Below are positions 12,701 to 19,905 of a DNA stretch of 64,000 bases, in pieces. The DNA comes from Planctomycetaceae bacterium (GTDB lineage Bacteria; Planctomycetota; Planctomycetia; Planctomycetales; Planctomycetaceae): contig JAEUII010000123.1 of the NCBI GenBank assembly GCA_016795145.1, positions 16,598-80,597 on the forward strand, written 5' to 3'. Every line of letters begins with the position of its first letter. Within the stretch, counting starts at the first letter, position 1. The translations under genes were made by a program, and so were the position numbers. The notes below the pieces were generated by a model that was given only the letters and a program-made list of their open reading frames with translations, ran no database searches and was not told where the DNA came from.

Positions 12701-15700
12701 CGAAGCTGGTGCGGTGCCGCCACTGCCGTCACGGTTCTCTTCGAACACACTGTTGGCGACTCGCAGGTCTGCCTGATGAGCCTCAATGACGTTGAAGCCG
12801 GCAAAGTTGCCATCGGTCGGAATCACATTTCCACCGAAGGTCACCAGAGCATGATCGATGCTCGCCGACGCTCCCGGAGCAAGGTACAGCCCGCCCCACA
12901 GTCCGTTGCCTGTTGTACGGCTTGGGCTGACTTCGCTGCTGCCGCGTGAGTCGTCGTTGTTGGTATCAAAGGTACCGCCCGCACCGTATCGGTCATCCAG
13001 GCGCGAAGTGACAATGATCTCACGTCCACCGACCGCTTCTGCAATCAGCTGTGCCCCCATACCCACTTCAATGCGTGATCCTTCCATCTTCAGGATCATG
13101 TCCGGATCGATTACCAGACTTGCATCAAGCCGAGCACGGTTTCGTCCTGTCAGAGTGAGGTCCAGGATCCCTGTCAGCGTCGTTCCGTTATCCACAAACG
13201 TCGTGGACGAACCGTTCAGATTCGCGATCAGAGTGTAATTGCCGCCGCCGGTGTCATCAGAACGGTACAGTCGTCGTGATGTGTATGGCGCTACTGCTGG
13301 CGGCAGATTGGCAAGTGAAACGGATCCCGTGGCTGACAGCGTTACAGAACGAGTTGGCAATGATGCCGGGCTCTGGTTACCGGAAGCGTCAACGTAGACA
13401 ATCCGGTAATTGTAAGTTCCCGCTGGCAGTGTTCCGCTGGCCGTTGATGCAGCCAGTGTGACGAGGACGACAGGAGGTGCGTTCACTTCAAGGAACGGTC
13501 CGCCTGGTGTTCCAGCAAGGGTCAGGTTTTCGGAGATGATGTGAACGATGTCACGGTCATCAAATCGACCGGCGACCGTCATCTGCTTCGTCGGGGAACC
13601 TGCGGCTGTCTGAATTCGAATGAAGAGACCGTTGTTCGAATTGTTCACAAGCCGGTTGCCGTAGATGTCCGGCCCGACGCGGCTGTAATCTGGAGTGAAC
13701 GGAACAGTCTGGAAAGCAGGCGCACTGAATGTCGTCTCTTCAAAGCTGTCCGGATCCGCAGACATCGCGGAGTCTTCACTGAGTGTGATCAGGTTGTTGT
13801 AGACGCCTGGTCGCGACTCAATCATCGTGATCGGATTCACGATTTGCTGAACAGAATCCACATCAAGCTTGCCGCCACCGTAGCTGAGTGAGGCAAACGC
13901 AACGTAGTCCATGAAGATCCCGGATCGCTCATAGTTGATGCGACCTTCGTCGTTATCGACATCGCGACGGAAGACGAGGCCACCCCAGTTGCCAGGGCTT
14001 GGCGTCGTTGGTGTTGGTGTTGTATCACGTCCAATCGACTCATCCCGCCACGATGTCATCGTGACGTCCTGAACCGGCGTTCCAAGGACCTGCAGTGTTG
14101 CACCGCCGCGGTCAACAGTGACCGATGAGCTTCCTGCGCCGATGAATGAATCCTGGAACTTCAGAACTGCACCGGCGTCAATCATGACGACGACATCCTT
14201 CGGGATGTCCATTGACGACCCGTCAGCCAGATCAAAGCCGGAGTCATCCAGTCCGATTTGATAGGAGATGTTGTCCGCCTTCGTCGCAATGTCACCATCG
14301 GTGCCACCGTTTCCAACGATTCGAACGATGTCGCCTGGCTGAGCTGCCGCAAGGGCCGCGCTGATTTGCGTGTAGAGATTCGGCAGGTTGCCGCCCGGTG
14401 TTGCAAGTTTGTCGACAACACGAACCCGGCTTGTGTCAACGGCACGGAACCAGAAGTTGTAAACACCGCCTTCGACGCCGTCATGGTCACCATCCAGCCG
14501 CAGGGATGGCTGATTCAAGGCAGAGTCACGAATCGTCGTGTCAGTGTTTGGACGGAATGTCATACGCAGGTCGTACTTGCCCTGCGTCGTCCCGTTCATT
14601 CCATTGTCCTGAATGGTCGGATCATACTGATCGTTGCCACTCGCGCTGACACCGATGAAGTAGGTTCCGGCTTCCAGCTCCAGCGTCAGCATGGAATCTT
14701 CGCTGAAGTAATCGTCGTTCTGAGAAATCAGAGTTCGCTTGCCGGAGGAATCTTCTTTGTACAAACGCACAACAGTGTCCAGCAGGCTGGAATCGTTCAT
14801 GCGTTCAGCAACCGTCTCTGCGGTGAACTGTCCCTTCTTGGGAAGCACAAAACGATAGAGGTCAATGTCCCGACTTTCCGGACGATACAACGCCTGTCCG
14901 TGGATGATGTCTGCATCACCTGGGAAGTCTGGCTCCGCGGTTGTGGTCTGGACCGTCGGCCCTTCAAACCCGGCCATGACTGTCAGCGCTGGCAGATCGT
15001 AGGCATCTCCCAGTCCCAGCAGGTGTCCGATCTCGTGCATCGCCGTAGAGAACCACGATCCGGCAAATGAGTCGTCCCAGGTTTCCGCATTGTCCATAAT
15101 GGCAAGGCTGAGCGGACGGCTGGCATACCCAATCACACCACCAGCACCCGTGATAATGTTCGGATCGATGGCACGCAAGTCGCCCGTAACAATCGTGAAC
15201 CCCTGGTTTGCGGTTTCAACAAACTGCACACCCATGTTCCTGGAATACAGCTCGAACGCTTCGCGAGCACGCTGCTTCTGGTTCTCCGTGATCAGGTTAA
15301 GCAGCGCTGTTCCCTGAGGAGTAAAGCCGTAGTTGCGCTGGAAGTTGTAGTAGTAGGTCGTGATCTGTGGATTCTGGTCGAGCGGATCCTGCAGATGGTC
15401 TTCGCCGGGAACGTCGATGTCGCGATGTCCCGGTTCGTCACCGTTGCCTGGGAAGTCAAATGGATAGGCTCGCGACAGAATCTGACCGCTGATCACCTGA
15501 CTCTGGCTGGAAAGCGTTCCAAGATTGACGGAGTTCCCAAAGCTCGAACCTGGATCAACAAACGAAAAATTGATGTTCGAAGACGTCAGAGTCAGATTCG
15601 TATTCTGATTACCGAAGATCGTTGTTTTCACGAGCTTGCTGACCTGAGTATTCAGGTTCATTGCCCAGGCAAGCTGCGCTGGTGTCGTGCCACCTGTGGA

Positions 15701-16759
15701 ATCAAGAACGACATTGATGGCACGGTTCGTCACCGTAATCGCTGGCATTCCATTGGTATTCAATGCCGACTTCGTGAACGAAAGCGTGATCGGATTACCG
15801 TCGATCGAAACGATCGGCTCAATCAAAACCGAAGCCAGTGCATTGCCAGTTGTGCCGAAACTGCTGGTGAAGACCTCAGAGTAAGTCGTTGTCGTTGGTG
15901 CCAGTGGAACGGTTTCGTCGGTTCCGATGCGCAGACGATATGTCCCGGCCCCGGAAAGCTGATCAATTGGCGAAGCAAATGTCAGTGTCGCTGTGTTGGC
16001 CGACGCGCTGTAGACAACCGACGTTGGCAGATGGACAACGTCATCCGTGTTCTCAACCGTGCCCTTCGTCGCAAGCAGGCGATAGAAATTGGCATTCTGA
16101 GCAGTCGTGGCGTCCAGAGTATCTTCGTTGAAGTACACAACGATCTGATCGCGTTGCTGCGTCAGAGTGCCATTGGAATTGCGGGTGACCGGCTGAGGAA
16201 CTACAGCACGCACCTGAGCCCCAAGATTCAACCGGAAGTAGAAGTACCCGTCCGGATCAGACGTACCACTCTTGAACTTCTCCCCCGCAGTATTCTGCAG
16301 CGGATTTGTGCCACTGCCCTTGATCGTAATTCGATAGTAGTCATCCGGCAGGTTCTCCGCAAAACGGAGCACCACATCTTCGCTCGTCGCGCCAAGACCG
16401 ACATAGCCCAGTGTGACTGGAACTTCGTTGCCGTCGGCAAACGTCCCGTCGCGACCAGACCGAGTCACGATGATCGGCGAATTGTTGAACAGTCGATTCC
16501 CCGAAGAATCAATCTGCTGCCCAGGATTGAACTGCAGCGTCAGCTCTTTTGGAGCCACGTTACGAGTGTCACCCGACGTCAGGAATTCGCCAACATTGGG
16601 GCGAACCGCGACCAGTGACGGAGCCGCAAGCAGAGCACGAGTTTCGAGCGAATCTTCCAGACAGGCCGACGTCTTCTTGACCAATCCCCTTCGCTTCACC
16701 GAACTTCGATTGTGAGTGAAACGGTTACGGACAGCAGTCAACCATGTCGAAATCAGCAT
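761..16759 (-). CDS. Giant multidomain surface protein with metzincin-like motif
   Basis: This 5332-residue protein is probably exported and cell-surface bound. The N-terminus is basic and carries LETRALLAA at residues 38-46, resembling the LEPR-XLL-type motif of huge planctomycete proteins. A zinc-protease motif HExxHxxGxxD (H575, E576, H579, D585) is followed by a possible Met-turn (VMAGF). Then come a PPC-like domain (about 620-710), right-handed beta-helix segments (about 800-910, 1200-1550 and 3390-3540), further PPC-like domains (about 1610-1690 and 1840-1970), a propeller-like stretch (about 2020-2310), cadherin-like repeats (about 3790-4170), a PKD-like domain, a GEVED domain (about 4270-4430) and eight Fn3-like repeats (about 4440-5190). 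It ends with an acidic Pro-rich linker, one hydrophobic helix and RRRRN, a sorting-signal layout. ATG 16759 gives the basic N-terminus. Domain limits are estimates, and whether the protease is active is inference. Confidence 0.9.
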   Translation of the reverse strand: MLISTWLTAVRNRFTHNRSSVKRRGLVKKTSACLEDSLETRALLAAPSLVAVRPNVGEFLTSGDTRNVAPKELTLQFNPGQQIDSSGNRLFNNSPIIVTRSGRDGTFADGNEVPVTLGYVGLGATSEDVVLRFAENLPDDYYRITIKGSGTNPLQNTAGEKFKSGTSDPDGYFYFRLNLGAQVRAVVPQPVTRNSNGTLTQQRDQIVVYFNEDTLDATTAQNANFYRLLATKGTVENTDDVVHLPTSVVYSASANTATLTFASPIDQLSGAGTYRLRIGTDETVPLAPTTTTYSEVFTSSFGTTGNALASVLIEPIVSIDGNPITLSFTKSALNTNGMPAITVTNRAINVVLDSTGGTTPAQLAWAMNLNTQVSKLVKTTIFGNQNTNLTLTSSNINFSFVDPGSSFGNSVNLGTLSSQSQVISGQILSRAYPFDFPGNGDEPGHRDIDVPGEDHLQDPLDQNPQITTYYYNFQRNYGFTPQGTALLNLITENQKQRAREAFELYSRNMGVQFVETANQGFTIVTGDLRAIDPNIITGAGGVIGYASRPLSLAIMDNAETWDDSFAGSWFSTAMHEIGHLLGLGDAYDLPALTVMAGFEGPTVQTTTAEPDFPGDADIIHGQALYRPESRDIDLYRFVLPKKGQFTAETVAERMNDSSLLDTVVRLYKEDSSGKRTLISQNDDYFSEDSMLTLELEAGTYFIGVSASGNDQYDPTIQDNGMNGTTQGKYDLRMTFRPNTDTTIRDSALNQPSLRLDGDHDGVEGGVYNFWFRAVDTSRVRVVDKLATPGGNLPNLYTQISAALAAAQPGDIVRIVGNGGTDGDIATKADNISYQIGLDDSGFDLADGSSMDIPKDVVVMIDAGAVLKFQDSFIGAGSSSVTVDRGGATLQVLGTPVQDVTMTSWRDESIGRDTTPTPTTPSPGNWGGLVFRRDVDNDEGRINYERSGIFMDYVAFASLSYGGGKLDVDSVQQIVNPITMIESRPGVYNNLITLSEDSAMSADPDSFEETTFSAPAFQTVPFTPDYSRVGPDIYGNRLVNNSNNGLFIRIQTAAGSPTKQMTVAGRFDDRDIVHIISENLTLAGTPGGPFLEVNAPPVVLVTLAASTASGTLPAGTYNYRIVYVDASGNQSPASLPTRSVTLSATGSVSLANLPPAVAPYTSRRLYRSDDTGGGNYTLIANLNGSSTTFVDNGTTLTGILDLTLTGRNRARLDASLVIDPDMILKMEGSRIEVGMGAQLIAEAVGGREIIVTSRLDDRYGAGGTFDTNNDDSRGSSEVSPSRTTGNGLWGGLYLAPGASASIDHALVTFGGNVIPTDGNFAGFNVIEAHQADLRVANSVFEENRDGSGGTAPASRYGRTANAAGTIFARGAQPVLVNNVFRDNSGPVLTINANAMVATYQGDYGRSTGLIGAFTGYESNQGPLIVRNLLGRNAVNGIVVRGETLTTQSVWDDTDIVHVVQNEITIPNFHTYGGLRLNSAPDASLVVKLSGANAGFTAGGKPLDIDDRIGGVLQVVGQPYFPVILTSFADDSVGSGFGLDGLPLKDTNANGPSTGTAGAWRSLLISQYAHDRNVEVYNERETISATAPGTNATARLAEFLGALGKQNFIVQNSDGTTTTQNSGDDNLRLGFEVHGAINAPNDVDVYSFTGTAGSEVWIDIDRTSYSLDTVVELISSTGTILALSDNSLDESTNSSLIYRQSSLVKANNLNKSLYNSDDMYTTNPKDAGFRIILPGNVGTTGTYQVRVRSSNIDSLNTAANRADLSDSSKVFSGLTAGSYQLQIRMQETDEVPGTTVRYSDIRFATNGIEVYGQPVHSQLAGEYAESTFPNDTALASGNQDVGNLLNTDRASVAIAGRISAPSDVDFYRFNVTYDDIQQIPGFTNPNRFASVIFDVDYADGMSRANLDAYVFNAETNQLVLTASDSNVSEDRSGPLEGADMDDLSRGSAGSLDPYIGPFELPEGNYYLVVAPHGQVPAALGQTMLANPISTQIRLEPVPFVRRIFDEHFGGQGTSTAPVYQFGDDEQGQNTVQYHLGDVPLFVSDGQFVYIVNPYTGTAVNIVGNTGVVHDEIMMRPDGELYGWSFVTGVDNGDSTYFQINTGNGARTNIGDEGITTYHDSDPTGTFSEATSNAGMDVTAFTYFAPTTTGGVLVGTRGDGRYRANLIYQFNTRTGAAIGQGPNRAANARATNNNVPSLFNPSGTDVVEVGAFPTSVTGTVQGVAMAGTSLYGVTSTGLLVELDLATFTIANQKTIRDANNNPVNLTGLTLGPDSVEGGAYATTLFASDDQGNIYAIATGGNVIDPNAVWGDPVPFFVNGQSVLATGVPAAGITFGTLQYNLWQQTGNRGLEAGHGLTTAVDGTRNAAPGGASLYFGNLAGGPTAGNKNDLGNLGTLNNYNFPGGAHGTYMSNPFSLEGYNSADKPVLYFNYLLQTDSNDYLPGVRSQSDAMRVYVGDGTNWVLAATNDSYRGPLTGDDEQDLGPNGVTSFPNGQLFPDVVELYDEAATPQWRQARVDLSNFAGRSDLRLRFEFDTSGAVNVGDISTVGEEMYAREGRTLRDGQSYILEGVNQFELDMGYTLVAPSFSGLVEGETFTLDVDTETLKFEFDLQQVNGSYDGVLAGNNAIRIARTMSANEIARAIDLALRTAIAATPNGSPLKEIKPHTDGNRVNIARQPDNAPITTIGTTLTQSGGAGLFVDGAPGVTPGTTPVVIHSGMSRNEVATAMKNALAGHLLPAGAYYEVEGNNAADPLIATDLEALSWTDVANNTVQENNAAPLPHISIIGSSSGIFTDFYRFDVPAGALTRRVIVDLDGTNTTFNSMIRIVDTNGATVIENLVGTTLDIGSNHITSYLDTNLAPGEYYVQIGVPPFANDALPGQRYTLHLSVEGHAVNANGPADPLVVNPFNIKSSGDLVRIIGHYVTNAGPMGHTTGLPGDGFGGYFDTATTAQRGMNNAFEGMYIDDIIIGFAERGEMVTNAPNNSTFIDNPQIVNRNNTNPYQDILEGAYDVEIRRASDYASTPSSVPNPQFDSRDTNDRLTDAQSIRVPSASSLRDGQTFTISDGVNSVTFEYEDELLSNGVAQGHFAIPFNPAKSATLDGRYEMDSYRTGESSATIAGRILDAINSTAVQGILKIRASLSDGAEDSAFGSTSSVINLYGTALVTLNDGLQTPGADGMPDGFYGTMAGLGNTIGSTTLFTFRNTTPYIDPNTGYPEQIHSIRVQLPAGQKFDPISLLGGNGTGPTVNAASDFDSPTFTSLDNNNPRIPKFSFSSEFDVMTIDFSQIVDATQRGPGFEKNDVLIFGLDIDFFAEPVWNLGATVDVSYSSGRAVASKFVQSATTDQMGVLRPVTDPTTVISHEGYGDSNQYRDQGQLLIRSNFISDSLNWGILSDAGTRTGSPNPAGAGALTHAGPPRNLREPNTNNWLPGIVISNNVIVQSGQGGILFSGEVPPGATTTVGPVPVGRIINNTIVGNPTNRVGVGIQVDQNASPTLLNNIVADLVTGVSVDASSQALGTVVGGTLYRNNGTNASTGAIGLGTFPIVLTNSDPLFVDQARRNYYPAPLSQAIDSSIDTLSDRTGFITVRDPLGIGVSPITTPTVDAYGQLRGDDPAVSTPAAQGANVFKDRGAIDRVDFFRPTAYFSTPLDQSTSDLDSTLDAVWLNSPITVRELIISLTDIGIGVDDARVLLNGSQFKLYMDDGVKQSTDLPDLPNGTVITEGLLQNGVDYVFVYNSTTNEVIFRSTTAFPDERKYRITVDNTDATTDGVDGIRDLAGNYLAPNRVDGTTQFTLLLTDGVNDPPVNSVPLAQSTPEDTTLVFSQANGNLISVSDADVWLGTNILRVTLASTNGVMSLSRTTGLTFTTGDGTADAAMTFTGTVDFINAALAGMSFIPTPDYFGSAQITITTNDLGGFTGPPTPPAAPQEDMDVIPINVTPVNDRPVFNPLADPAAIDEDAGAQTVAGFMTGQAAGPANETPPQTISATLTVTSVTGSWTTSTFFSTAPAIDTTTGDLTYTVAPNVNGSATISVVLTDSLGLTSVTRNFTVTVNPINDEPVYTLNPVLPISVAEDAGTQNIDLINTFAAAIATALDELGTQTLTFSLSNVQLVSGNVLMDTLTIDANGNLTFKSHQDTAGVITVDMTLADNGATGGLNDNITPVLQIQITVNQVNDAPVAVASPHTVDESYDLTLDASASFDVDAFFGQTLTYAWDLDNNGSFETSTGANAVSTVTWAWLQSLGITAPQTRTIRLQVTDSSGAANNVGTTTTTLNTLIVDYGDAPDTFGTLKTSTGAAHTIAGGLFLGSTVDKETTGIPSSDASGDGADEDGVSFPTRFETTSSQPLPAFVDMMASKAGFVDAWLDLDQNGVFDAGERLTPAGGMAVVAGSNRLFFDIPANAPTGDTFMRFRISSVGGLAATGRAADGEVEDYPVKIRTLSAPVTPVINRPVDFNPADGRIPQTSDLTPVVVWTSHQENYSYSLEVRNASNTLVYSGTTTFSFQEVTTTLPAGIYTATVVASNKLGTTAAPATWTFEVVPLVVSAPSGTVTVPRPLIQWNAIEGSSKYTVNIESLTAGNTFLLTTFSTTGLTIPNQFTPPTDLPIGRYQVRVRATDAADQLGDWSPFVSFVVKTAPIVTSPAGPTTSIRPTIAWTPVAGAVTYEVDLFNLTDNVQVARVTGVTLTNWTPSSNLTLADYRVRVRAFNVVNEDSNWSPDQIFRVAPVPVAVAPVGRIPDATPTFSWNAVGAADRYELIVTQNFGGHLQVVSELNITSTSFTQPTDLPLGRYQFTIRAVNLPAAGSVSGSALSTISSTYDFTVTERPTVTAPLPTTFLARPTVEWTNPLGAGANPVSEVWLNKVENGVSNKVLSQAGIAGTSWQISTDLVLGTYQVWVRTNSSVDPATVSDWSLARTFRVTTPPTLIGPTGRIGDATPTLTWAGVPGAQSYRVFVSSNSVGTTAYDVSNINALNFTIPSDLPIGRYRYWVQARSAFGDLSNWSAPLDFQIVTGPTLTGPASSTFDTTPSFAWTNMAATLNGLPAGATSYEFRIDQVLSTTVTTNFRFVAGLTSPSYTLPDTDLLPIGNYRAYVRARSADTQGDFSFALAFFVGGRPNVNAVPTSSNQTPRITWQAVDGTSGYEIYIVNVLAPTVTLVRQSNIGATNFTPATALGKGTFRVWVRAFNASTGAASLWSNAVDFTITSKDEAVRPASPDTWMLTALAPVFEDGSTDTTISMLPSRMAGAVDAMILDVPVAVESVEQPVIPVESVSTQHTDAVLGGWDSEAWWDAPDAEVTESVEQVVVTAPVAEPAPAKEETKSAAIGLLGAILALSALLRRRRN

Positions 16760-17250
16760 TTCGTCAACCCTGATAAGTGCGAATTGAAAGATCGAAGTTG
16801 CTTAGAGCACCTGAACTAATGGTCAGTTTTTCGCCAAGCTGATTGTAGGGAATCCCCGCATTCTGTGCGCGCAATTTCCTGCAATTTGAAAGACGGCGAT
16901 TTTCACTTCAACAAACACCTGGTTGTCCAGCAAAAAGATAAAAAATTCGATGCTTTCGACGGAAGAAACCTGCCAGATGTACCTTAGGAGTATGGGCAAA
17001 AACCCCTAGATTGCTACTTCGGCAGTTTTTTCCGACCGTCTCCAGGATTCGCAGGAATCTGACGGTTGTAACGTCCCCAACGGGTACTCAGCCGTTCGTT
17101 TAGCCCTTTGCCAGCACAAGACCAGAGCCACTTCTGGAAGGAACTCCGGTCTTCAGAAGCGAACGACTTGTGTTTGGATCCTGGGGCTGAAACAATCACA
17201 AAAGAGCATCCATGCTCTTCCTCCCCCGTCTTCAAAATGTGAGACCCGCC
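16760..17250. other. Intergenic region between divergent giant-protein and DUF1501 genes
   Basis: About 490 bp with no convincing gene. It must hold the promoters of the two divergent neighbours. I could not pick out a clear -35/-10 pair. A short open frame on the minus strand (17014-17235) has no recognisable features. Confidence 0.5.
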
Positions 17251-18696
17251 ATGTCGCTCACACCTTCAATACTTGATGCCACACGACGCCATTTTCTTTC
17301 CGGAGCTGGTGTTGGACTGGGAGCCATCGCACTTGGCTCTCTGCAGCACGCGCGGGGCGATATCCCGATTTCGGCATCAAAACCGCTCGAACAGCGTCAG
17401 CCCCATTTCACGGGGCGGGCCAAGCGAGTGATCTACCTTCATCTGACCGGATCACCACCGAACCTGGACATCTACGACTACAAGCCAGCACTCGTCGACC
17501 GGACCGGGCAGGATTGTCCGGATGAGTTTCTGAAGGGTCGAACTTTCGCATTCACCTCCGGTGTGCCCAAGCTCCTGGGAACTCCCCGGAAGTTCGTTCA
17601 GTGTGGCGAATCCGGAACCTGGTTGTCCGATGCCGTTCCAAACCTTCAGCGAGTTGCTGATGACATCTGCTTCATTCATTCGATGAAGACGGATCAGTTC
17701 AATCATGCTCCGGCAGAATTGCTTCTTTACACGGGTTCACCACGTTCCGGACGACCGTCGATGGGGTCGTGGGTCACGTACGGCCTGGGGACAGAGAACC
17801 AGGACCTCCCCGGGTTTGTGGTGCTGATCAGCAGCGGAGTCCAGCCGAACGGCGGCTCAAATTCATGGGGCAGCGGGTTCCTGCCTTCCGTGTTCCAGGG
17901 TGTCCAGTGCCGGTCCAAAGGCGATCCGGTGCTTTACGTTTCCGATCCAGCGGGAATGAACCGCCAGATGCGGCGTCGATCGCTCGACACCCTCCGTGCA
18001 CTGAACGAAAGTCAGGCGCAGGAACTCGGACACCCTGAAACAACGACTCGAATTGCTCAGTATGAGCTCGCTTACCGTATGCAGGCGTCCGTGCCGGACG
18101 TGATGAGTATCGCGGGCGAATCAAAGGACACGCTTGAGAAATATGGCGCAGTCCCCGGGGAATCGAGCTTTGCGAACAACTGCCTGCTGGCCCGACGGCT
18201 GGTCGAGCAGGGTGTTCGATTCGTGCAGTTGTTTGACTGGGGTTGGGACTTCCATGGGACCGGTCCCGGTGAAGGTCTGACCGACGGGCTCACCAACAAA
18301 TGGGCGAAGACTGATCGTCCGATTGCAGCTCTCATTGAAGACCTCAAACAGCGAGGATTGTTTGAAGACACTCTGATCATCTGCGGCGGCGAATTCGGAC
18401 GAACACCGTTCCGCGAAGGACGAACCGCGGGCAGCGCGGTGCTGGGACGCGATCATTATCCAGACTGCTTCACGATGTGGATGGCTGGCGGCGGCGCAAA
18501 GGGCGGCTGCAACTACGGCGAAACCGATGAACTCGGATTCCAGGTAGTGGAGAATGTCGTGACTCCGCATGATCTTCAAGCCACGATCATGCACCTGCTG
18601 GGCTTCAACCATGAACAACTGACATTCCGTTTCCAGGGGCGAGACTATCGCCTGACGGACGTCCATGGGAAAGTGATCAGTGAAGTTCTTGCCTGA
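17251..18696 (+). CDS. DUF1501 family protein with Tat signal
   Basis: This 481-residue protein is abundant in planctomycetes and belongs to the alkaline phosphatase/sulfatase-like superfamily; its biochemical role is not established. A twin-arginine signal (RRHFLSGAGVGLG) lies near residues 12-24. The body has the family landmarks YLHLTGSPPNLDIYDYKP, FIHSMKTDQFNHAPAE, QLFDWGWDFHG, ICGGEFGRTPF and GRDHYPDCFTMWMAGGG. ATG 17251 places the Tat motif at the usual distance from the N-terminus; an in-frame ATG at 17212 would add 13 residues. DUF1501 genes usually follow a DUF1549/DUF1553 cytochrome gene, but none is adjacent here: the neighbour is the divergent giant gene. A weak hairpin without a T-run lies downstream (18762-18781). 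Confidence 0.92.
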   Translation: MSLTPSILDATRRHFLSGAGVGLGAIALGSLQHARGDIPISASKPLEQRQPHFTGRAKRVIYLHLTGSPPNLDIYDYKPALVDRTGQDCPDEFLKGRTFAFTSGVPKLLGTPRKFVQCGESGTWLSDAVPNLQRVADDICFIHSMKTDQFNHAPAELLLYTGSPRSGRPSMGSWVTYGLGTENQDLPGFVVLISSGVQPNGGSNSWGSGFLPSVFQGVQCRSKGDPVLYVSDPAGMNRQMRRRSLDTLRALNESQAQELGHPETTTRIAQYELAYRMQASVPDVMSIAGESKDTLEKYGAVPGESSFANNCLLARRLVEQGVRFVQLFDWGWDFHGTGPGEGLTDGLTNKWAKTDRPIAALIEDLKQRGLFEDTLIICGGEFGRTPFREGRTAGSAVLGRDHYPDCFTMWMAGGGAKGGCNYGETDELGFQVVENVVTPHDLQATIMHLLGFNHEQLTFRFQGRDYRLTDVHGKVISEVLA

Positions 18697-18799
18697 GTGG
18701 AATTGAACAGCCTTCAAACCAAAGACTGAATCGACTGCCCAACCACGCAACCCATCTGGCACCTGATGAAGCATCATCAGGCACCACCTTGCTCAGCAA

Positions 18800-19054
18800 T
18801 TAGAACCAGCCCAGGAAGCCGGCCGCTGTCATCAGTACTCCCAGAGAAAAGAGTACGGCGACTGCGATCGTTCGGTACCACTGACGCTGCCGGTCCCGAA
18901 TTGCGAGAACGGTTTCCACCATCGCAACGCGTGTGTAACGAGCCACCGAGTTGTCCAGTTCTGACCGGTGCCGACTGGGAGCACGAGCCACAACACGAGA
19001 AGTCTGATTACTGATTGACGCAGTGTTCACGATTGCACCTGACTGAGAGAACAA
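18800..19054 (-). CDS. Small tail-anchored membrane protein, hypothetical
   Basis: A possible 84-residue protein from a TTG start. It is polar and basic for about 60 residues, then has one hydrophobic helix at the extreme C-terminus (TIAVAVLFSLGVLMTAAGFL), a tail-anchored layout. No family is recognised. There is no clear ribosome binding site before the TTG, and an internal ATG in front of VETVLAIRD would give a shorter version of about 40 residues. It stands alone, convergent with DUF1501. The single well-formed terminal helix favours a real gene over a chance frame. Confidence 0.45.
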   Translation of the reverse strand: MFSQSGAIVNTASISNQTSRVVARAPSRHRSELDNSVARYTRVAMVETVLAIRDRQRQWYRTIAVAVLFSLGVLMTAAGFLGWF

Positions 19055-19446
19055 GTCAACTGAGAGGATGTTTGAGAGGACGCTGAAGTCACATCATGTT
19101 CGTCAGCGTCTGCCAATAATTAGATCACCTGCAAAATCGTCAACTGGAATCCTGCCGAGTGGGATCACGCTTTCCTGCAGAATCCTCCGCATTCTTCCGA
19201 ACACTCCATTTCCGCTGAGGTAGTTGCCAATTTCGCCTCTTTGCCAAGAATCTTTCGTTCAGAAAATGCAATCGGGCTCCCCCACGGAGCCGAACAATCG
19301 TTCATAAGTGCCACGGTGTTCTCTGTTCAGATGTGACCGCTGTTCAACGGGCAGGAATCGTTCCGCTGCTCGCAGACTGGGGAATTCACCTGCCTGCCGC
19401 GACCACGTGTTCCGCAGTGGAACTCAAGAAAGAAAGTGTGAGCTGA
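19055..19446. other. Intergenic region, nothing recognised
   Basis: About 390 bp upstream of tspO. No gene, RNA, repeat or clear promoter was recognised. An open frame starting at 19308 overlaps tspO in another frame and looks non-coding. Confidence 0.4.
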
Positions 19447-19842
19447 ATGGACTGGATGACCTGGTACAACTCACTGCAGAAACCGAGCTGGACTCCAGCG
19501 CCGGCAACGATTGGAACGATTTGGTCGATCCTGTATCCAGTGATCATCATCACCTTCGTTTTTGTCTACGTGCAGGTGGCTCGGAAAAAGATACCACCAG
19601 TGGTCGCTTTTCCATTCACGCTGAACCTTGTTTCGAACCTCGTGTTCACGCCGATTCAGTTCACTCTGCGCAGCCTGACTCTGGCAAGCATCGATATTCT
19701 GATTGTCTGGCTCAGTCTGATTTGGGCCATCGCTGCGATTCGCAAGTACCACTTGTGGATTGCAGTCGCACAGGTCCCCTATCTGATCTGGGTCACGATT
19801 GCGACCGTACTGCAGCTGTCGATCACTCTGATGAATCGATGA
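19447..19842 (+). CDS. tspO: TspO/MBR family membrane protein
   Basis: A 131-residue protein of the TspO/peripheral benzodiazepine receptor family, five-helix membrane proteins that bind porphyrins and other hydrophobic ligands. The N-terminal WYNSLQKPSWTPAP followed by IWSILYP matches the family pattern. The central NLVSNLVFTPIQF corresponds to the conserved Trp/Asn-rich helix, although the usual tryptophan at that place is replaced. Helices fill most of the rest. At 131 residues it is shorter than the usual 150-160, and the C-terminus is trimmed. It is convergent with the Pr6Pr-like gene. The ATG at 19447 follows a GA-rich stretch, not a strong Shine-Dalgarno. Confidence 0.85.
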   Translation: MDWMTWYNSLQKPSWTPAPATIGTIWSILYPVIIITFVFVYVQVARKKIPPVVAFPFTLNLVSNLVFTPIQFTLRSLTLASIDILIVWLSLIWAIAAIRKYHLWIAVAQVPYLIWVTIATVLQLSITLMNR

Positions 19843-19905
19843 TGGCCGGCACTCTCAGATCAGAGTCATCAGCAACGATGTCAGGCGCGGGAATCACCGC
19901 CTGCG

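Noticed and set aside
18762..18781. Hairpin CCTGATG/CATCAGG as terminator for DUF1501
   Set aside because: Only seven pairs and no T-run on either strand.
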